64,000 bases of DNA from Stramonita haemastoma (GCA_030674155.1 CM060318.1:67775488-67839487), one strand, 5' to 3'. Shown: positions 32,410 through 45,840, numbered from the stretch's first letter. Numbers and translations are program-made. The notes: generated by a model not told the origin, from the sequence alone.

Positions 32410-32625
32410 GTATACTCAATAGCCTAGTGTTTAGAGCATTGAACAGTTGTGATCTGTAACTGAGAGCTTTGGTTTGAGTCTCAGTTCAGGTGTCTGATGA
32501 GATTTTCCCCTAGTTTTAATGTTTGTAATGGCAGCTTCTTCCTCAAATTAGTAAGTCATCCAAATGAGACTTACGTTTATGTGAAGTTTTACAGCCTCGA
32601 TTGGATTCAGTGACTGATTAACTGA
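32410..32625 (+). mobile_element. Diverged tRNA-headed SINE
   Basis: The head AATAGCCTAGTGTTTAGAGC (A-box) is followed 45 bp later by TTTGGTTTGAGTCTCAG (B-box), and the body contains GATTTTCCCCTAGTTTTAATG and CATCCAAATGAGACTTACG. It resembles S1 in plus orientation. It is followed directly by a (CA)n array. Confidence 0.55.
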
Positions 32626-32633
32626 CTGGTTAA

Positions 32634-32676
<43 letters not shown>

Positions 32677-32679
32677 ACA

Positions 32680-32710
<31 letters not shown>
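32634..32710. repeat. (CA)n microsatellite
   Basis: CA repeat with CACCACACC interruptions, directly after a SINE. Confidence 0.95.
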
Positions 32711-32711
<1 letters not shown>

Positions 32712-33242
32712 CTGCTCTGTACACTGAAAAATGTGTTGACATTCAAGTTTACAAAATATTGGATTGTATCATGTTCACAGTTATACAGTTCATGCAGAAC
32801 ATTATGCAACACATGTGGCCTATGACTTGTAAAATGAGACACATGGACCATGATGTGGTCATGCAAAGTATACATGTATGCATTGTACACTCAATACACA
32901 ATATATGATATATGTATTATAATTTCTCTTGTATTCATTCTCTCCCCTTTCTTCTTTCTGCACTCTGTACCTCTTCAGTTAAAAAAACAAACCACCCAAT
33001 TATTTAACTTATCAGACTGTGCCCAAGAAGAAAAAAGAAAAGAGGAAGCTGCAATGTTACTTGTTGAGAGTTTTGTGCCTCCGTACTTTCCTTCATCATG
33101 TTCCTCCTTCTCTCATCCTGCATCTGCTAAATATTGAAATTAGTTTTTGATTTTTTTGGTTCTGGATGAACATTAATTACACTAAACCTCCCCCCCCCAA
33201 ACTTATCTTTTATAGATCTGTATTTATCTAGCATTTAAATAG

Positions 33243-33580
33243 ATCTTTTTATATTGAGGATAATGAATAAATAAGCATGCTTTTTAAATTTTTAACATCT
33301 ATTCGCATGCGTCTTTGGTTCTGAAAATTTTGCCATGGATCCGTAGTTATTGGCACACATTGGCCTACTCTTTTGAAAAGCCAAACATGCTTTAAAAGTG
33401 TTTGCAATATGTTCTCTGTGTGTTTGCTATTACTAGTAAAATAATCTCATCTGAAGGACTAAAGGGGAGTGGAAGAGGCACTGATGTTAACTCCAGGGGA
33501 AAAAATCTCCCTGAAAGGGAGTCTCAGTGGAGGCTGTTAGATTGGAAGCACAACGCTCTGATCACCTGGCTGCCCATCCC
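33243..33580 (-). mobile_element. S1 SINE with tail A, near full length
   Basis: The minus strand runs from a GGGATGGGCAGCCAGGTGATC-like decayed head through TTAACATCAGTGCCTCTTCC and the core to tail A ending ATTATCCTCAATATAAAAAG. The head abuts the compound TG/GA array starting at 33583. Confidence 0.65.
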
Positions 33581-33582
33581 CC

Positions 33583-33843
<261 letters not shown>

Positions 33844-33849
33844 AGAGAT

Positions 33850-34920
33850 ATTTGATTTTAAACACCATGCTATCAGTATTGCATTGTAAACATTCAAGGA
33901 GAGTAGAGAATTGAAGAGGGGAGGTGGAAATGTTGACTGAGTGATAATATATCTTGAAAGATGATAGACCACCAAAAGCTGTAAAAGTATTTCAACAAAA
34001 CAAGATATGGCTACTGAGAGTTACAACTTAGGGTCAAAACCACCATCTCAAAAATGTTCCACTACCACTCAAACCAGACACTGAGACAGGCTTTTACTTT
34101 AGAAATACACCACAGAGGATAGGCTGTGCTGGTCTGATAACAGTGTAGTCACACTGAAGGAACTGTGGACTGTGGTGTTCGAGTTGTTGACAGGAATTTG
34201 AGTGTTGGAAATGGAACAGATTAGAATGTGTGGGCTGGTGAGTCAGACACACACTCATAGGTGAATGGTTTGGGAAAGGAAAAGTGATTGCTAAACTTCT
34301 TGAGTGAGTTAATAATATTTTTGATACGGCGAACAGGTTATTTTTGCTCCTGATCAAAGTGATGTTATTTCCTAAAACATTACAGTGAAAGACACAAGAG
34401 GATGAAAGTGAAGTGGACAAAAATGGAAACCGATAGTGACACAACCTGTTAGTGTTGGTTCAATTTTAATGTCTCCAGATTTTGTTGTTGTTGTTTTAAA
34501 ATGATTTTCCAAGGTGAAAACAGGAATGCCATTTTCTGATTTAGTATTGATGGTTGCTGGCATCACCCACAAACACTGAAACAGGTGAAGTGTAATCTTT
34601 TTTTCTTGTTAGTTTTGTTTTTGTTGAATTATGCTTTGGGAAGTTTTGTCAAGCACAGGAGAACAGTTGTGTACAAAAGCTATGTTTAAAGTGTATCTCA
34701 TGATAATGTTGCGGAAGATAAGTAGACTGTGCGTGCATGCGTGCATGCTTGTGTGCGTGCATGTGTGTGCACTGTAAGAAGAGAGCAACTCATATTGCCT
34801 TGATAAGTTAATTCATTATAACCAATATAAGAAAATATTGTTGAATATGAATTATGATGCAAATTATCTGTTTCTCAATCTCCCTTAATTTTTTTTTTAA
34901 AAATAGTTTTTCTGTCTTTG
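33850..34920. other. No feature recognised
   Basis: Single-copy-looking AT-rich DNA. An ORF at 34444-34094 on the minus strand has no recognisable domain. Confidence 0.4.
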
Positions 34921-34923
34921 AAG

Positions 34924-34926
<3 letters not shown>

Positions 34927-34993
<67 letters not shown>
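34927..34993. repeat. (TG)33 microsatellite
   Basis: An uninterrupted TG tract. Confidence 0.95.
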
Positions 34994-34995
<2 letters not shown>

Positions 34996-35211
34996 ATTCG
35001 TTATCTGTTTTATCATTGATTTTTAGGGTTTTGTGTATAAAACTGCTTGATTAATCAAAAGAAATTTCAGACTAGAAATGGGTAGAATGTTAATTTTAGA
35101 TGTGTGTACAGTGGGGTGTTTCCACCTAGATACTGCAGTATGTGGATTTTGCAGTGCTTTTATTTTTTAAATTACTTAAATTCTCTTCTCCAAGTTAATC
35201 TGTTGTTTAGC

Positions 35212-35525
<314 letters not shown>

Positions 35526-35529
35526 TTTC

Positions 35530-37120
35530 TGTAAGTACTTAATTTTTTTTTTGGCCAGTGTAAGAAAAGTGTGTTTGGCTGAGTTTTGATAGTGCATTTC
35601 CTATTGTATGAATGGTAAATCATATGAGTGTTACCACCACCCTTTACTTTCTTTCAAACATGTATGAATTCACTGTGAACTCAACATTTGATGGTTTTTT
35701 CCCCCTCTCCTTTTATTCTTAAAATTAAATTATCTTTTATATGATCTTTTCTTTCCTCCATGACATTGTTTTTTGCTTTGTTTTGTTTTTGAAGGGAGTC
35801 AGTATACCATGATATACTCTTTCTTTCTGAACAGTTCTGAGTCATGCATACTTCATCAGCATCACAAATCACCCAGGCAACTATTTTATTGGGGTTTTGA
35901 GGACAGGAAACTGTAGAAGAGCTTCAAGTTCAATCTCTTTTGTTTGCTGAGTACATGCTAACTAGCAGTGTTTGACTGCTTGGAAATGATATTAATCTGA
36001 AACTGTGACAGCTTTTTCACGGACAGTTTCTATTATACTAGCTTCTAAGTTAAAGCATGGTCAATTGCAGGACTTGAGTTTAAGTTTGTTACTTTTTTGA
36101 ATAACAATTCATAATCAGATCCCCAAATCCTGTTGGAAATCTTTTCCAGTAGCTTGACCCAAGTGGACCGAGATGGAGTGAGTCAATAGTGGCAGTTGAT
36201 AATGTTAACTGTTAAACACGTTATCTATATATTCGGGGATGATGTAGATAGACCCTGTGACTGAATGTCCTAGTTGGTGAAGTAACAGGGTATTGACTAC
36301 AGCTACAGAAGCTGAATGATTTATATCTGTCTCAGTGGAAGGAGAAAGGGAGTTAAGAATGTTCAGTGTAGTGTATGTATGGGGTATATATTATGTGAAA
36401 TATTTTGGAAATATAATATTCTAGATGAATGCTTTTTGGAATGTGTTAGTTCACAAAATGTTCCCAAGGTTTTCCTAATTTCTCGGGAACTATTGGGAGA
36501 TCTATTGAACAGCCCTGACTATTTGGAAATAAACGTTCTAGGGATAGTGATTCTTTGAATGTGCCTGCCACTTCACAAAAGATTCCAAGTTGTCCTAATT
36601 TCTCAGGGATCGTTGAGGGAACAGGCCCTGCTCATAACATTGTTCCACTCTGCTCATGCTTCACCCCCTCAGCACCCCCCCCTAAAGCAGGTATGCTTGC
36701 TCCATAAACATGATGAAGTGATACTATTGTGTTCCTGTTACCATGAATGATATTCTGTGTCTTGTCATGTATTCACATTAAATCTACTTCAGTGCAAGTG
36801 TTTCTTCCCCATTTGGAGAATGGCATAGCATCAAGTTTTTGAAGATTCATTTTGAATTTATTGTGTATCAAGAAAGACTAAGAGACTGCTCTTTGTTAAT
36901 TTACCACCAGCTAAAAAGGTTTTAAAAAAAAAAGAAGTTAATTAATTTTCTGCTTTTGTTCCCTTATTTTGTTTTTGTTTTGTTTTTAGATATGTAAAGG
37001 CTCACATTTGAAAAATTTTGGATAATGCTTGGGAAAAAAATTAAAAGGAGATTATACACCAACGCCCCCTCACCCCCCCTTGAAAAAAGGGGGGGATGGA
37101 GATGGTGGAGATTTGTAGGT
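35530..37120. other. No gene recognised; diverged local duplication inside
   Basis: Holds two related segments at about 36437-36516 and 36553-36636 (see findings). Otherwise AT-rich and featureless. Confidence 0.4.
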
Positions 37121-37125
37121 GTACA

Positions 37126-37128
<3 letters not shown>

Positions 37129-37171
<43 letters not shown>

Positions 37172-37250
37172 CACACACACACACACACACACACGTTCTC
37201 AGTCTCACACACTCTCACACGTGTACACTCTTACACAGTGACACACACAG
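37129..37250. repeat. (CA)n microsatellite
   Basis: A 68-bp CA array (one CAACAC slip) then degenerate CA/CT sequence. Confidence 0.9.
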
Positions 37251-37456
37251 ACATTCAGACATTATAAAATATGATATTGCTGTGCAAATGTAATGGTACA
37301 GATGTTTTAGAGCCTGTACTGTCTACTCAGAAATCAATGGGAATGTGCCCCACACCCTCTACCCTTTCCCAAAATTTTCCTTTTCATTTCTATATTTACC
37401 ACAAATCCACCCACTCCCCTCTACTAAGAAGAACCCAGTAATCAACAACACTGCAA

Positions 37457-37483
37457 CACACACACACACACACAACACACATA

Positions 37484-37543
<60 letters not shown>

Positions 37544-37866
37544 ATCACACACACCCCTCACCACTCACTCACTCACATCACCACTCACATCACTCACTCA
37601 CTCACTCACTCACACTCACTCACTCACTCACACCTACTCACTGGAAATTATACAAAATTTACTTCACACACAGCACGTCACACACCATACTGCACAGTGC
37701 ACATCAACAAACACATTTACTACACACACACACGCACTCAAGGACATACACACTCACACACAGCACACACAAATACACACACACACAGCACCACAGACAT
37801 ACAACAACACACAGAACAGACAGACACAGACACACACACACACACAACACACACAACACAACACAC

Positions 37867-37914
<48 letters not shown>

Positions 37915-38060
37915 ACACACCACCTCACACCTCACACCACACCACACCACACCACACCACCCACACCAACCACCCCACACCACCCCACCCCACCCCACAC
38001 CTACTCTTCCCCCCCCTACCCACACACATTCTCTTACCGCCCCCCCCCCCCCCCCTCCTG
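37457..38060. repeat. Complex (CA)n / (CACT)n / (CACAC)n / C-rich array, 600 bp
   Basis: Successive blocks: CA, CTCA tetramers (37555-37640), CA with CAACA slips, CACAC pentamers (37925-37960), CACCC, then a C17 run (38039-38055). It grades from CA to pure C, suggesting stepwise slippage. Confidence 0.9.
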
Positions 38061-38099
38061 CCCCCCCTTACCCCCAAACACAGACACAATGCAAATTCA

Positions 38100-38480
38100 G
38101 TGAAGCGGGCAGGAAGTGTTAAACAGCTGTGCAGCAGTGACATTTTAGGTCAGGACAGGGATTTAACAGCCAAAAAAACACAGCCACTGCCACTAACGAC
38201 TAAGGGCAGAACTGGAAAACAAAGCCTTCGCTCACTGCACTGCACAAGTCTTGTTAGGCTAAGGCACCAGTACCCCACACTCCCCCCAAGTCCTGTCGTG
38301 TGGATTTGTACCAGCTGTGTCCTACCCCGCCGGTTATTATATAAAGGCAGCGTTATGTCTTGCAAACAACGACAGTGCTTGGACGGAGGGAGTGTTCCGT
38401 GTGCAGGTCTTGTGTGGATCATAGTGTTCTTGCAGGCCTACCTAGACTAGAGCCCTGTCTGGGGATGATGGTGGGTTGAC
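38100..38480 (+). promoter_or_regulatory. Candidate TATA promoter (patch B)
   Basis: TATATAAA at 38338-38345 within GGTTATTATATAAAGGC, preceded by GC-rich sequence (CTACCCCGCCGG) and followed about 30 bp on by GC-richer sequence that could be a leader. It is the best TATA box seen in the window. No matching coding exon is recognised nearby. It could start a MICALL transcript. Confidence 0.35.
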
Positions 38481-38633
38481 ACAGGGGCTGTTGTTGTGGT
38501 TGACAGACTGTGGAGGAGGTGTGTAATTACTGTGCCTGTAGTGTGTATTCATGAGGGTGGGGGACAAGAAGAAAGTGAGAGGGAGGGAGGGAGTTGGTCG
38601 TTGTCTGTTTGAAATTTTGTTGTCTTGTTTTGG

Positions 38634-38758
38634 TGTGTGTGTGTGTGTGTGTGTGTGTGTTGTGTGTGTGTGTGTGTGTGTGGTGTGTGTGTGTGTGTGT
38701 GGTGGTGTGTGGTGTGTGTGTGTGTGTGTGGTGTGTGTGTTGTGTGTGGTGTGTGTGT

Positions 38759-38807
<49 letters not shown>

Positions 38808-38948
38808 TTGGTTACAGTCAGTTTAATCAGTCACTGAGTCAGTCTTCAGATCTTTTCATGATGAAAGTTGAAAGTGAAGTAGGAGATAATTATGATGGAA
38901 AATTGCAGGAAAAGCCATTCTTGGATGAATATGCTCATAGGGGGTTTG

Positions 38949-38999
<51 letters not shown>

Positions 39000-39080
39000 A
39001 CTTGCACATGTGTGTGTGTGCATGCATGTGTGCATGCATGTGTGTGTGAGTGCACTTGCATGTGTGTGTGTGCACATGGG
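38634..39080. repeat. (TG)n arrays
   Basis: Two TG-rich arrays, 38634-38806 and 38955-39075, separated by about 150 bp of unique sequence. The second contains GCATGCATG.GTGCATGC units. Confidence 0.9.
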
Positions 39081-39479
39081 ACATAGTATGTGTCAGTTGT
39101 GTTTACTCTTCACTCCTTATCTTCCCCTGTTTGATTTTTCTTTCCTTGTTTGTGCCCCAGAGCAGTTTTTATCACAGTCATGAACCATTAGTCAATACGC
39201 TGTTTGTTATCCTGTCCATTTTTTTTGCTACAGTCGCTCTTTTTTTGTTGTTGTTGTTTGTCACATCTTCTCTGCCTATTAACTTGTGATTCTGCCTCTC
39301 CAGCATTCTGACTCTGAGTATCACATAAAGAAATGAAGAAGGAAATAAACTAATGCTAGAGTCATTATCTGTCTCAGTGTCTGCTGGTATAAAACAATGG
39401 ATCAATAAGGAGAACTTGTCCTTTTTTTTTTTTTTTTTTTCTCAGTGTTCTCTTTTTTCAGGGTGTTTTGTTGTTGTTG

Positions 39480-39712
39480 TTGCATTTCTTCTGTTTTTCA
39501 TATGAACGCAGACACAATCATTGCATTCCTTATGTTTTTCATGTTTGTGCAAACACAACAATTGCATTTCATATGTTTTTCATATTAATAACACAACACC
39601 ATTGCATTCCTTATGTTTTTTTTGTGAAGGCAAATGCAACCATTGCATTCCTTCTGTTTTTCGTGTTAAGACAAATTTCTATGCAACGATTACATTTATG
39701 TTTTTCTGTTAA
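39480..39712. repeat. ~41-bp minisatellite, five diverged copies
   Basis: Units begin TTGCATTCCTTATGTTTTTC and continue with a variable stretch ending in ACACAATCA or GCAACCA. The starts are near 39480, 39521, 39562, 39602 and 39643. The first half is conserved and the second half varies. Confidence 0.85.
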
Positions 39713-39729
39713 CTTAAACACACATACAG

Positions 39730-40310
39730 TACTGACCATTCAATTTCTTTTCTTTTCTTTTTTCTCTGTCTTCATGTGTAATTTCTTTCTTTAGTTCCCA
39801 CATATAATGGCCACAAAATGAAATGTCAGAAAAATGTCAAAGTGTTTTTTTGACTCCAGCTTGAAATGAATAATGCCTATGCCTGTTGTGGGGTATAATG
39901 TAATTTGACCTCTTTTGCTTGATATCAAAACCAGACTGTAGCTCAGTGAGCTCATTCTAATTCGAAAGCAGTGAACAAGTCATCAGAGCTCAGAGCTATA
40001 GTTTGTTAATGTTGGTCTTTGAATCATAACAACTTACTTTTGAACTTTCTGTTCCAAATTTAATCAGTTTAGTTGCCTCTAGTCTTTGCCTATCCCGTTT
40101 GATTTCTGTTTTGCATTGTTTACTGCAAGTATGGTGTACTTGAAAACCTGGTAGGTTTTCTTTGCCGTCTTCTTAGCTAGCAATTTGGTAGGGTGTGAGT
40201 GAAACAGCTGGACGGTTGTTAAGCCATTGGACAGGGTGTGTAACAGATAGTGTGAGTTGTCAAGTATTACATAACGTGTGAGTGTTGTGCAGTGTCACAA
40301 CACAAGCATG
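39730..40310. other. No feature recognised
   Basis: AT-rich DNA between the minisatellite and the TA array. Confidence 0.4.
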
Positions 40311-40317
40311 CGTACAA

Positions 40318-40377
40318 ATATATATATATAATATTATATATATATATATAAATAATAATAATATATATATATATATA

Positions 40378-40418
<41 letters not shown>

Positions 40419-40517
40419 ATAATATATATATATATATATATATAATATATAATGGATGTGCACATAGGCACTCGCAGGTGTGCGCGCGTGCGCATGGTCA
40501 CACACACACACACACAC

Positions 40518-40566
<49 letters not shown>
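40318..40566. repeat. (TA)n array followed by (CA)n
   Basis: About 135 bp of TA/TAATAA repeat, a 40-bp CG-containing spacer, then about 68 bp of CA. Confidence 0.95.
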
Positions 40567-40569
<3 letters not shown>

Positions 40570-40571
<2 letters not shown>

Positions 40572-41330
40572 AAAATTATGCATGCAGGCATGCATATTTG
40601 AATGTAAGCATGCATCGCCACACTCCCAAACATTTTTCATGATAATTGACACAGTTGGAATCACAGGACTTTACAGTTTACATGCATTATATCAGCTTAA
40701 TTTTATTCCAGGAATTCACGGCAAATGCGGACGTGCCGATGCATACATAATGTACGAGAAGCAGGCATGGCAGCTGTGTAACCAATAAATAATAAAAGTT
40801 GACAGGGTCAGATCAATTGGCAAATCGTTCATCAGTGTTATTTGTAGCCAAGTGTTTGTCACATATGTTGTTTAATTGCTGGGAACAGGTGCAGGAGTAT
40901 GTGCTCTGCTTCCAGTCCAAGACTGCTGACCCATTGCTCAGTATACAGTAAATTAATATCAGTGTTTTCTTCTTGGAAGCAGTCGTTAAAGTTGCAGATT
41001 TATACAATATTTGAGTATGTATTTTACTTTGTGTGCACGTGCTGTAACTATGCAACTTGTACATATATGATAATTAAAATGGAAAAAAACACCAATTTTG
41101 TTTACAAGTTTGGGTGCACTTTAACAGTAAATATGTATTAATACAGGATTTAGTCTTGGGAATGTGAAAGGGTGGAAGAACTTAGCCTCAGAACTTTCAG
41201 ATGAATAGGCTTTATTTGGTTTTTGTTATTTTTTTCTGATTGAAAAAAAGATCACTGAAATAATGGACAGACACAAAGTACAAGGGCATTTCAGTTTTTG
41301 CTCGATAAACTTGTAGTCAAAGCACATTGC
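40570..41330. other. No feature recognised
   Basis: Short frames on both strands, none with a recognisable domain. Confidence 0.4.
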
Positions 41331-41334
41331 TCCA

Positions 41335-41441
41335 GTGTGTGTGTGTGTTGTGTGTCTGTGTGTCTGTGTGTGTCTATGTCTGTGTGTGTGTCTGTGTTGT
41401 GTGTGTCTGTGTGTGTTATGTTGTGTGTGTGTGTGTGTGTG

Positions 41442-41492
<51 letters not shown>

Positions 41493-41616
41493 GTTTTGCT
41501 GTTGCTGCTGGTGTCACATGTTTCCTTTTTCCTGTGTACTCTCAGAATGGATGTAGACCTGTATGTTTCATCAGAAGAAATGTTTAAATGTATGTAAAGG
41601 ATGATGCGAATGTGCT

Positions 41617-41664
<48 letters not shown>
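41335..41664. repeat. (TG)n arrays with TCTG interruptions
   Basis: 41335-41491 and 41619-41664, separated by about 125 bp of unique sequence. Confidence 0.9.
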
Positions 41665-41665
<1 letters not shown>

Positions 41666-41999
41666 ATGTGCGTGCGTGCATGTGTGTGTCTGAGAGTGCC
41701 TGTACATGTGAGTTATTGTAAAGTGGGAATGTTGGTCAGAATCAAAGTGCCAATATTGATGACCTGTACTGGGGCATTAGTTTGACCCTTAAGGCAAGGG
41801 TGGGTACACATGCTACTGTGTGGACTGACCATGATTAACCTGGTAGTATAAAGCACAAGTACTTGGGCATTGACTGAAAAGGAACACACACAGGCTAACA
41901 CACACACACACACACACAGAACACTTGTAAATTTCTTGTGCGTGCTTTTTGTCGCATTCTTTGTGAAACTGTGGGAAAGATCACTCATGTGCTTTTTGT

Positions 42000-42420
42000 A
42001 GACATGAAAAGGAAGAAGAAAGGGGATATCGCCCGAGGAAGGGAGTATAGAAGAGAAGGTTGGCGTACAGCATAGAACAGAAAGAGAAAGGAGGAAAATA
42101 TTGGAAAGGAAGAAAAAAAGAACGAACGAAAAGACCGGCCGGCGTTGATAATAATGGCACAGAATGCGTGAGGTGCTTTATCAGCTTCTGACGCCGTTAG
42201 CCCTAGCCTGAACCAGCTAGGCGAATGGGCCTAGTACATGGGCTAGCCTAACTGCGAACCAAAAATTGAAAACAGCTCTCCTTGAAGAGGAGTGTCGTCT
42301 GCTTCTGTGTGTCATTCGTGCCATGAGCGCTTAGTTGGACAAAGCGAGCGATGAGAAGGAAAATGTGCGTGCTCACGTGAGTTGGATATTAAAATCACCG
42401 TTTAGTGTGTTAATTCTTTC
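42000..42420 (+). promoter_or_regulatory. Candidate promoter and 5' exon (CpG-richer patch C)
   Basis: Contains ATATCGCCCGAGG, GACCGGCCGGCG and GACAAAGCGAGCGATG, far richer in CpG than the surroundings. It ends with GTGCTCAC followed by a GTGAGT donor at 42377. There is no TATA box and no long frame. It is the nearest CpG-rich patch upstream of the MICALL start codon exon, so a plausible MICALL leader. Confidence 0.3.
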
Positions 42421-42654
42421 TCTGGCAATCAGTTTCCTTGATTACTTTGCTCTTGGATTAATTGGTTGTTTGATCTGCAGGTATTGTTTATAGGCTTGTT
42501 AAGAGTTTTTGGTAATTTCAGGTGGATAGTTTTTTGTGTTTCTGTTACTTTTGTTTATTTGTTTTTGTTTGTTTATGTTTGGGTGTTTTTTTGTTTTTTG
42601 TGTTTCGGTGTTTAAGATAGTTTTGATTCTTAATTGCCATTTTTTGTGCTTTGA

Positions 42655-42750
42655 TTTTAATATGTATAAATCACTGAAAAGGGCAGCGACTGAAGGTTTA
42701 AAGCACACCAATGCTTGTTAATCATTCTCAAAATAAAAGAATTTGATTTT
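42655..42750 (+). mobile_element. S1 tail-A fragment, plus orientation
   Basis: GGGCAGCGACTGAAGG, GCACACCAATGC and CATTCTCAAAATAAAAGAAT: a diverged terminal part of S1. Confidence 0.6.
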
Positions 42751-42916
42751 ATTTGACTTTACTTCTACAAAGCATGCTCCTACTACTACTACTAGGGCTG
42801 CTGTTACAATCACCAGCATTCCACCACCACAACTACTGTCACCTCTATCAACTGCTATTGGTACTTATATATTCTAATAGTTATTAATCATGTGGATAGA
42901 TTTGAAGAGAATACAT

Positions 42917-42933
42917 GCACACACACACACACA

Positions 42934-43005
<72 letters not shown>

Positions 43006-43167
43006 CACTCTCCTCTCTCACCTCTCACACCCCACAACAACGCACACAACACACACATATTATCACGCACACACACACACTGCTACACAGTGCACACACA
43101 CATGCACGCAAGCACACAGCAAGCCACACACACGCACACCCCACACGCACGCACGCAACACACACGC

Positions 43168-43202
<35 letters not shown>

Positions 43203-43235
43203 CACACTCACTCTCACACTCTCACTCTCACTCTG
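42917..43235. repeat. (CA)n array, imperfect
   Basis: A pure CA block (to 43003), then CTCT- and CGCA-interrupted CA up to about 43235, then short GAAT and GTGA tetramer runs to 43280. Confidence 0.9.
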
Positions 43236-43398
43236 AATGAATGAATGAATGAATGATGATGTGAGTGAGTGAGTGAGTAGAAGAGAGAAAGAGAAGAAAG
43301 AAGTGAAGAGAAAGAAGAAGAAAGAATAAATCTATGACTTATAAATTTATTATACATAGAACATGAAACTCTACACTCAAAGACATGCATCAGTGGTT

Positions 43399-43403
<5 letters not shown>

Positions 43404-43488
<85 letters not shown>
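43404..43488. repeat. (CA)n microsatellite
   Basis: About 84 bp of CA ending 20 bp from the 3' tail of the S1 copy at 43505. Confidence 0.95.
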
Positions 43489-43491
<3 letters not shown>

Positions 43492-43504
43492 TATCTATTT
43501 ATTT

Positions 43505-43848
43505 ATTCATTTATATCGAGATAATGGAATAAGCACTCATGTGCTTTTTTATTTTTTATTTTTTTTACATCCAGTCCCCGTGTGTATGCAGTTTTGTAAA
43601 TCTTGTCATCTGTTCCCACTGGCACACAATGGCCTACTCTTACAAAAAGCGGAACAGGATTTAATGTGTGTGCAAGATGTTCTGCATGTGTTCGCACATG
43701 GGACCTTGGTTTATAGTCTCATCCGAAGGACTTTTGGGGAGAGTGGAGTTAGCACTGATGTTAACTCCAGGGGAAAAATCCCCTCGAACGGGAATCAAAC
43801 CTGGGTCATCAAATTACGAGCGCAATGTTCTGACCACTAGGCTATCCC
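43505..43848 (-). mobile_element. S1 SINE with tail A, full length (reference copy)
   Basis: The best-preserved S1. On the minus strand: ACGGGATAGCCTAGTGGTCA (A-box), a CGCTCGTAATTTGATGACC anticodon-arm-like segment, CAGGTTTGATTCCC (B-box), TTAACATCAGTGCTAACTCC, CTTCGGATGAGACTATAAAC, the CATTGTGTGCCAGTGGG core, GGGGACTGGATGTAAAAAA, GCACATGAGTGC and ATTATCTCGATATAAATG. It is flanked by (CA)n on the tail side and (TG)n directly at the head. Confidence 0.85.
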
Positions 43849-43862
43849 GTGTGTGTGTGTGT

Positions 43863-43905
<43 letters not shown>

Positions 43906-43920
43906 CTGTGTGTGTGTGGT
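43849..43920. repeat. (TG)n microsatellite touching an S1 head
   Basis: TG repeat with two GG slips, starting at the base after the S1 head. Confidence 0.95.
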
Positions 43921-44172
43921 GAATTTGGAAGTGAAGCATTGTTGACCTACACACCCTGTCTTGCATGCACATTCACAACCCTCCCTTTATGTTCTTCCTC
44001 ATAACTGTCATGTCAGCTGTCAAAAACTGAGGAGAGGAGTAAAGTATATGTTATTATCTTGATCAAGTGAAGGCATATAAATTTACAGTGATACTAATGG
44101 ACCCATAGACTGACTGGGTATATTATATCCATGTATAATGAAATAATACAAGCACAGGACTGAGACAAATGC

Positions 44173-44295
<123 letters not shown>

Positions 44296-44971
44296 TTCAG
44301 TTTACACATACTCTGATCATATAGGCATACCCTTGTATTACAGGCATATATGTTATACTTATGTGCACTTTTTAAAAAAAACATTTGCTTCCTTAGTTTG
44401 TTTTAATCTTACTTTTTGTTTTGAAAGGGATTAACCTAATCACACAAACTGCTGAAAAGGTGAGAACTGAGGCAGAGTTGGATGGGTGGGTGGGTGGTGT
44501 TCTTTGTTGACCAAGCAGTGGTTCAGTGCTGTACTGTTACTTTCCTGAACTTAACATTCTCGGTTCAAGAAGATATGGGGCTGCCAATTCTGTGCAGTAC
44601 ACTTGAGTGGTGACTGGACTGATCCGGCCGCTTAGTTATGTGCAGGAGAGTGGTTAAGTAATGGCATTAATTGATCCATTGTTTTTCTTAATCCGCTTCA
44701 CTTTGGTTGTTTATGCTGTAGTGGCACAAGAAGTGCCCACTGAAGGCTGACAGCTGGTGGGTTTTATTGTTTTGTTGTTGGTTGTGATATTTTTTTTCGT
44801 AGCGATTATCAGTACTTTTTTGTGGAATGCGTACATGTATGTCGTGAGTTATCAAATGTACCTGCTGAATAGTTGTGCATGAACTCACATGTTATTACAC
44901 TATATCAGTATTATGCGTGCCTGTGCTAACATATTATGCATTGCATTCATGCATACATGTGTTCCACACCA

Positions 44972-44975
<4 letters not shown>

Positions 44976-45053
<78 letters not shown>
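44976..45053. repeat. (CA)39 microsatellite
   Basis: An uninterrupted CA tract. Confidence 0.95.
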
Positions 45054-45055
<2 letters not shown>

Positions 45056-45111
45056 TAAACTTGTTCCTTTTCTTCCTATCACCACCTCCTTGTATGTTTT
45101 TTTGGCCCATT

Positions 45112-45260
45112 CTCCTTAAAAGATAACAGTTCTATCCCATACCGAAGTCAGATGTACTGCCTGGGCCTGAATTTACAGGCGCTTAAGGGCAGCGCAATGC
45201 ATTTTTGCTTAGTGACAGACGACAATAGTTGCGTCTGAGTGTTTGATGATGATGATGATG
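45112..45260 (+). mobile_element. Dispersed repeat R6, short copy
   Basis: CTCCTTAAAAGATAACAGTTC, GCGCAATGCATTTTTGC and CAATAGTTGCGTCTGAG align with 27045-27180. A GAT triplet run follows (45246-45266). Confidence 0.5.
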
Positions 45261-45840
45261 ATGATGTAGAAGAAAGAAGAAGGAATCATCACAGTTGGGA
45301 ATCAGTGTAAGGTATCATCGTATAGCTGTATCAATTTGGCTTTTCATTTGATAAAAGAGAAATATCATTTGCATTATTTCGATTAATCTGATTATTTAGG
45401 ATTCATTTATTTCTACTTCAGCAGATATGGCTTTTTTGCGGATTTTATTTCCCCAGTTATCTCTTTTATCATTTTTGTGTGGATCATGTGATCATATTGT
45501 TTAGCTGTGTTTGTGGTGTTACATACTAATCCATGGCCCAGGCCAAACTATTGAACAGGCTGTGGTGGGTGGGTGGGTGGGTGAGTCACTGCCATCAGGC
45601 TGGGAGGTTTCAGTCACAAGTTCAAGGAAGGGCATGGCCATGTCTTTCCTTGTTCATGTTGTTTGGGGTCAGCTCAGGCTCAGGGCTGTCACTCTTCCTT
45701 TTGCACTCTTAGTTCAGGTGTCCCGTGTGCTGAGCAAGTTTCTTGAGGTCAGTTCATTTTTGTTTCAGTTAAATGTTCGTTAGTTTATTCTTTATCAAGA
45801 AAAAATGTGTGTGTGTCTTTTTATTTTTATTTTATTTTAT

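Noticed and set aside
39480..39712. CRISPR-like array
   Set aside because: The constant half drifts between units, there is no leader or cas gene, and the context is a eukaryotic intron or intergenic region. It is a minisatellite.
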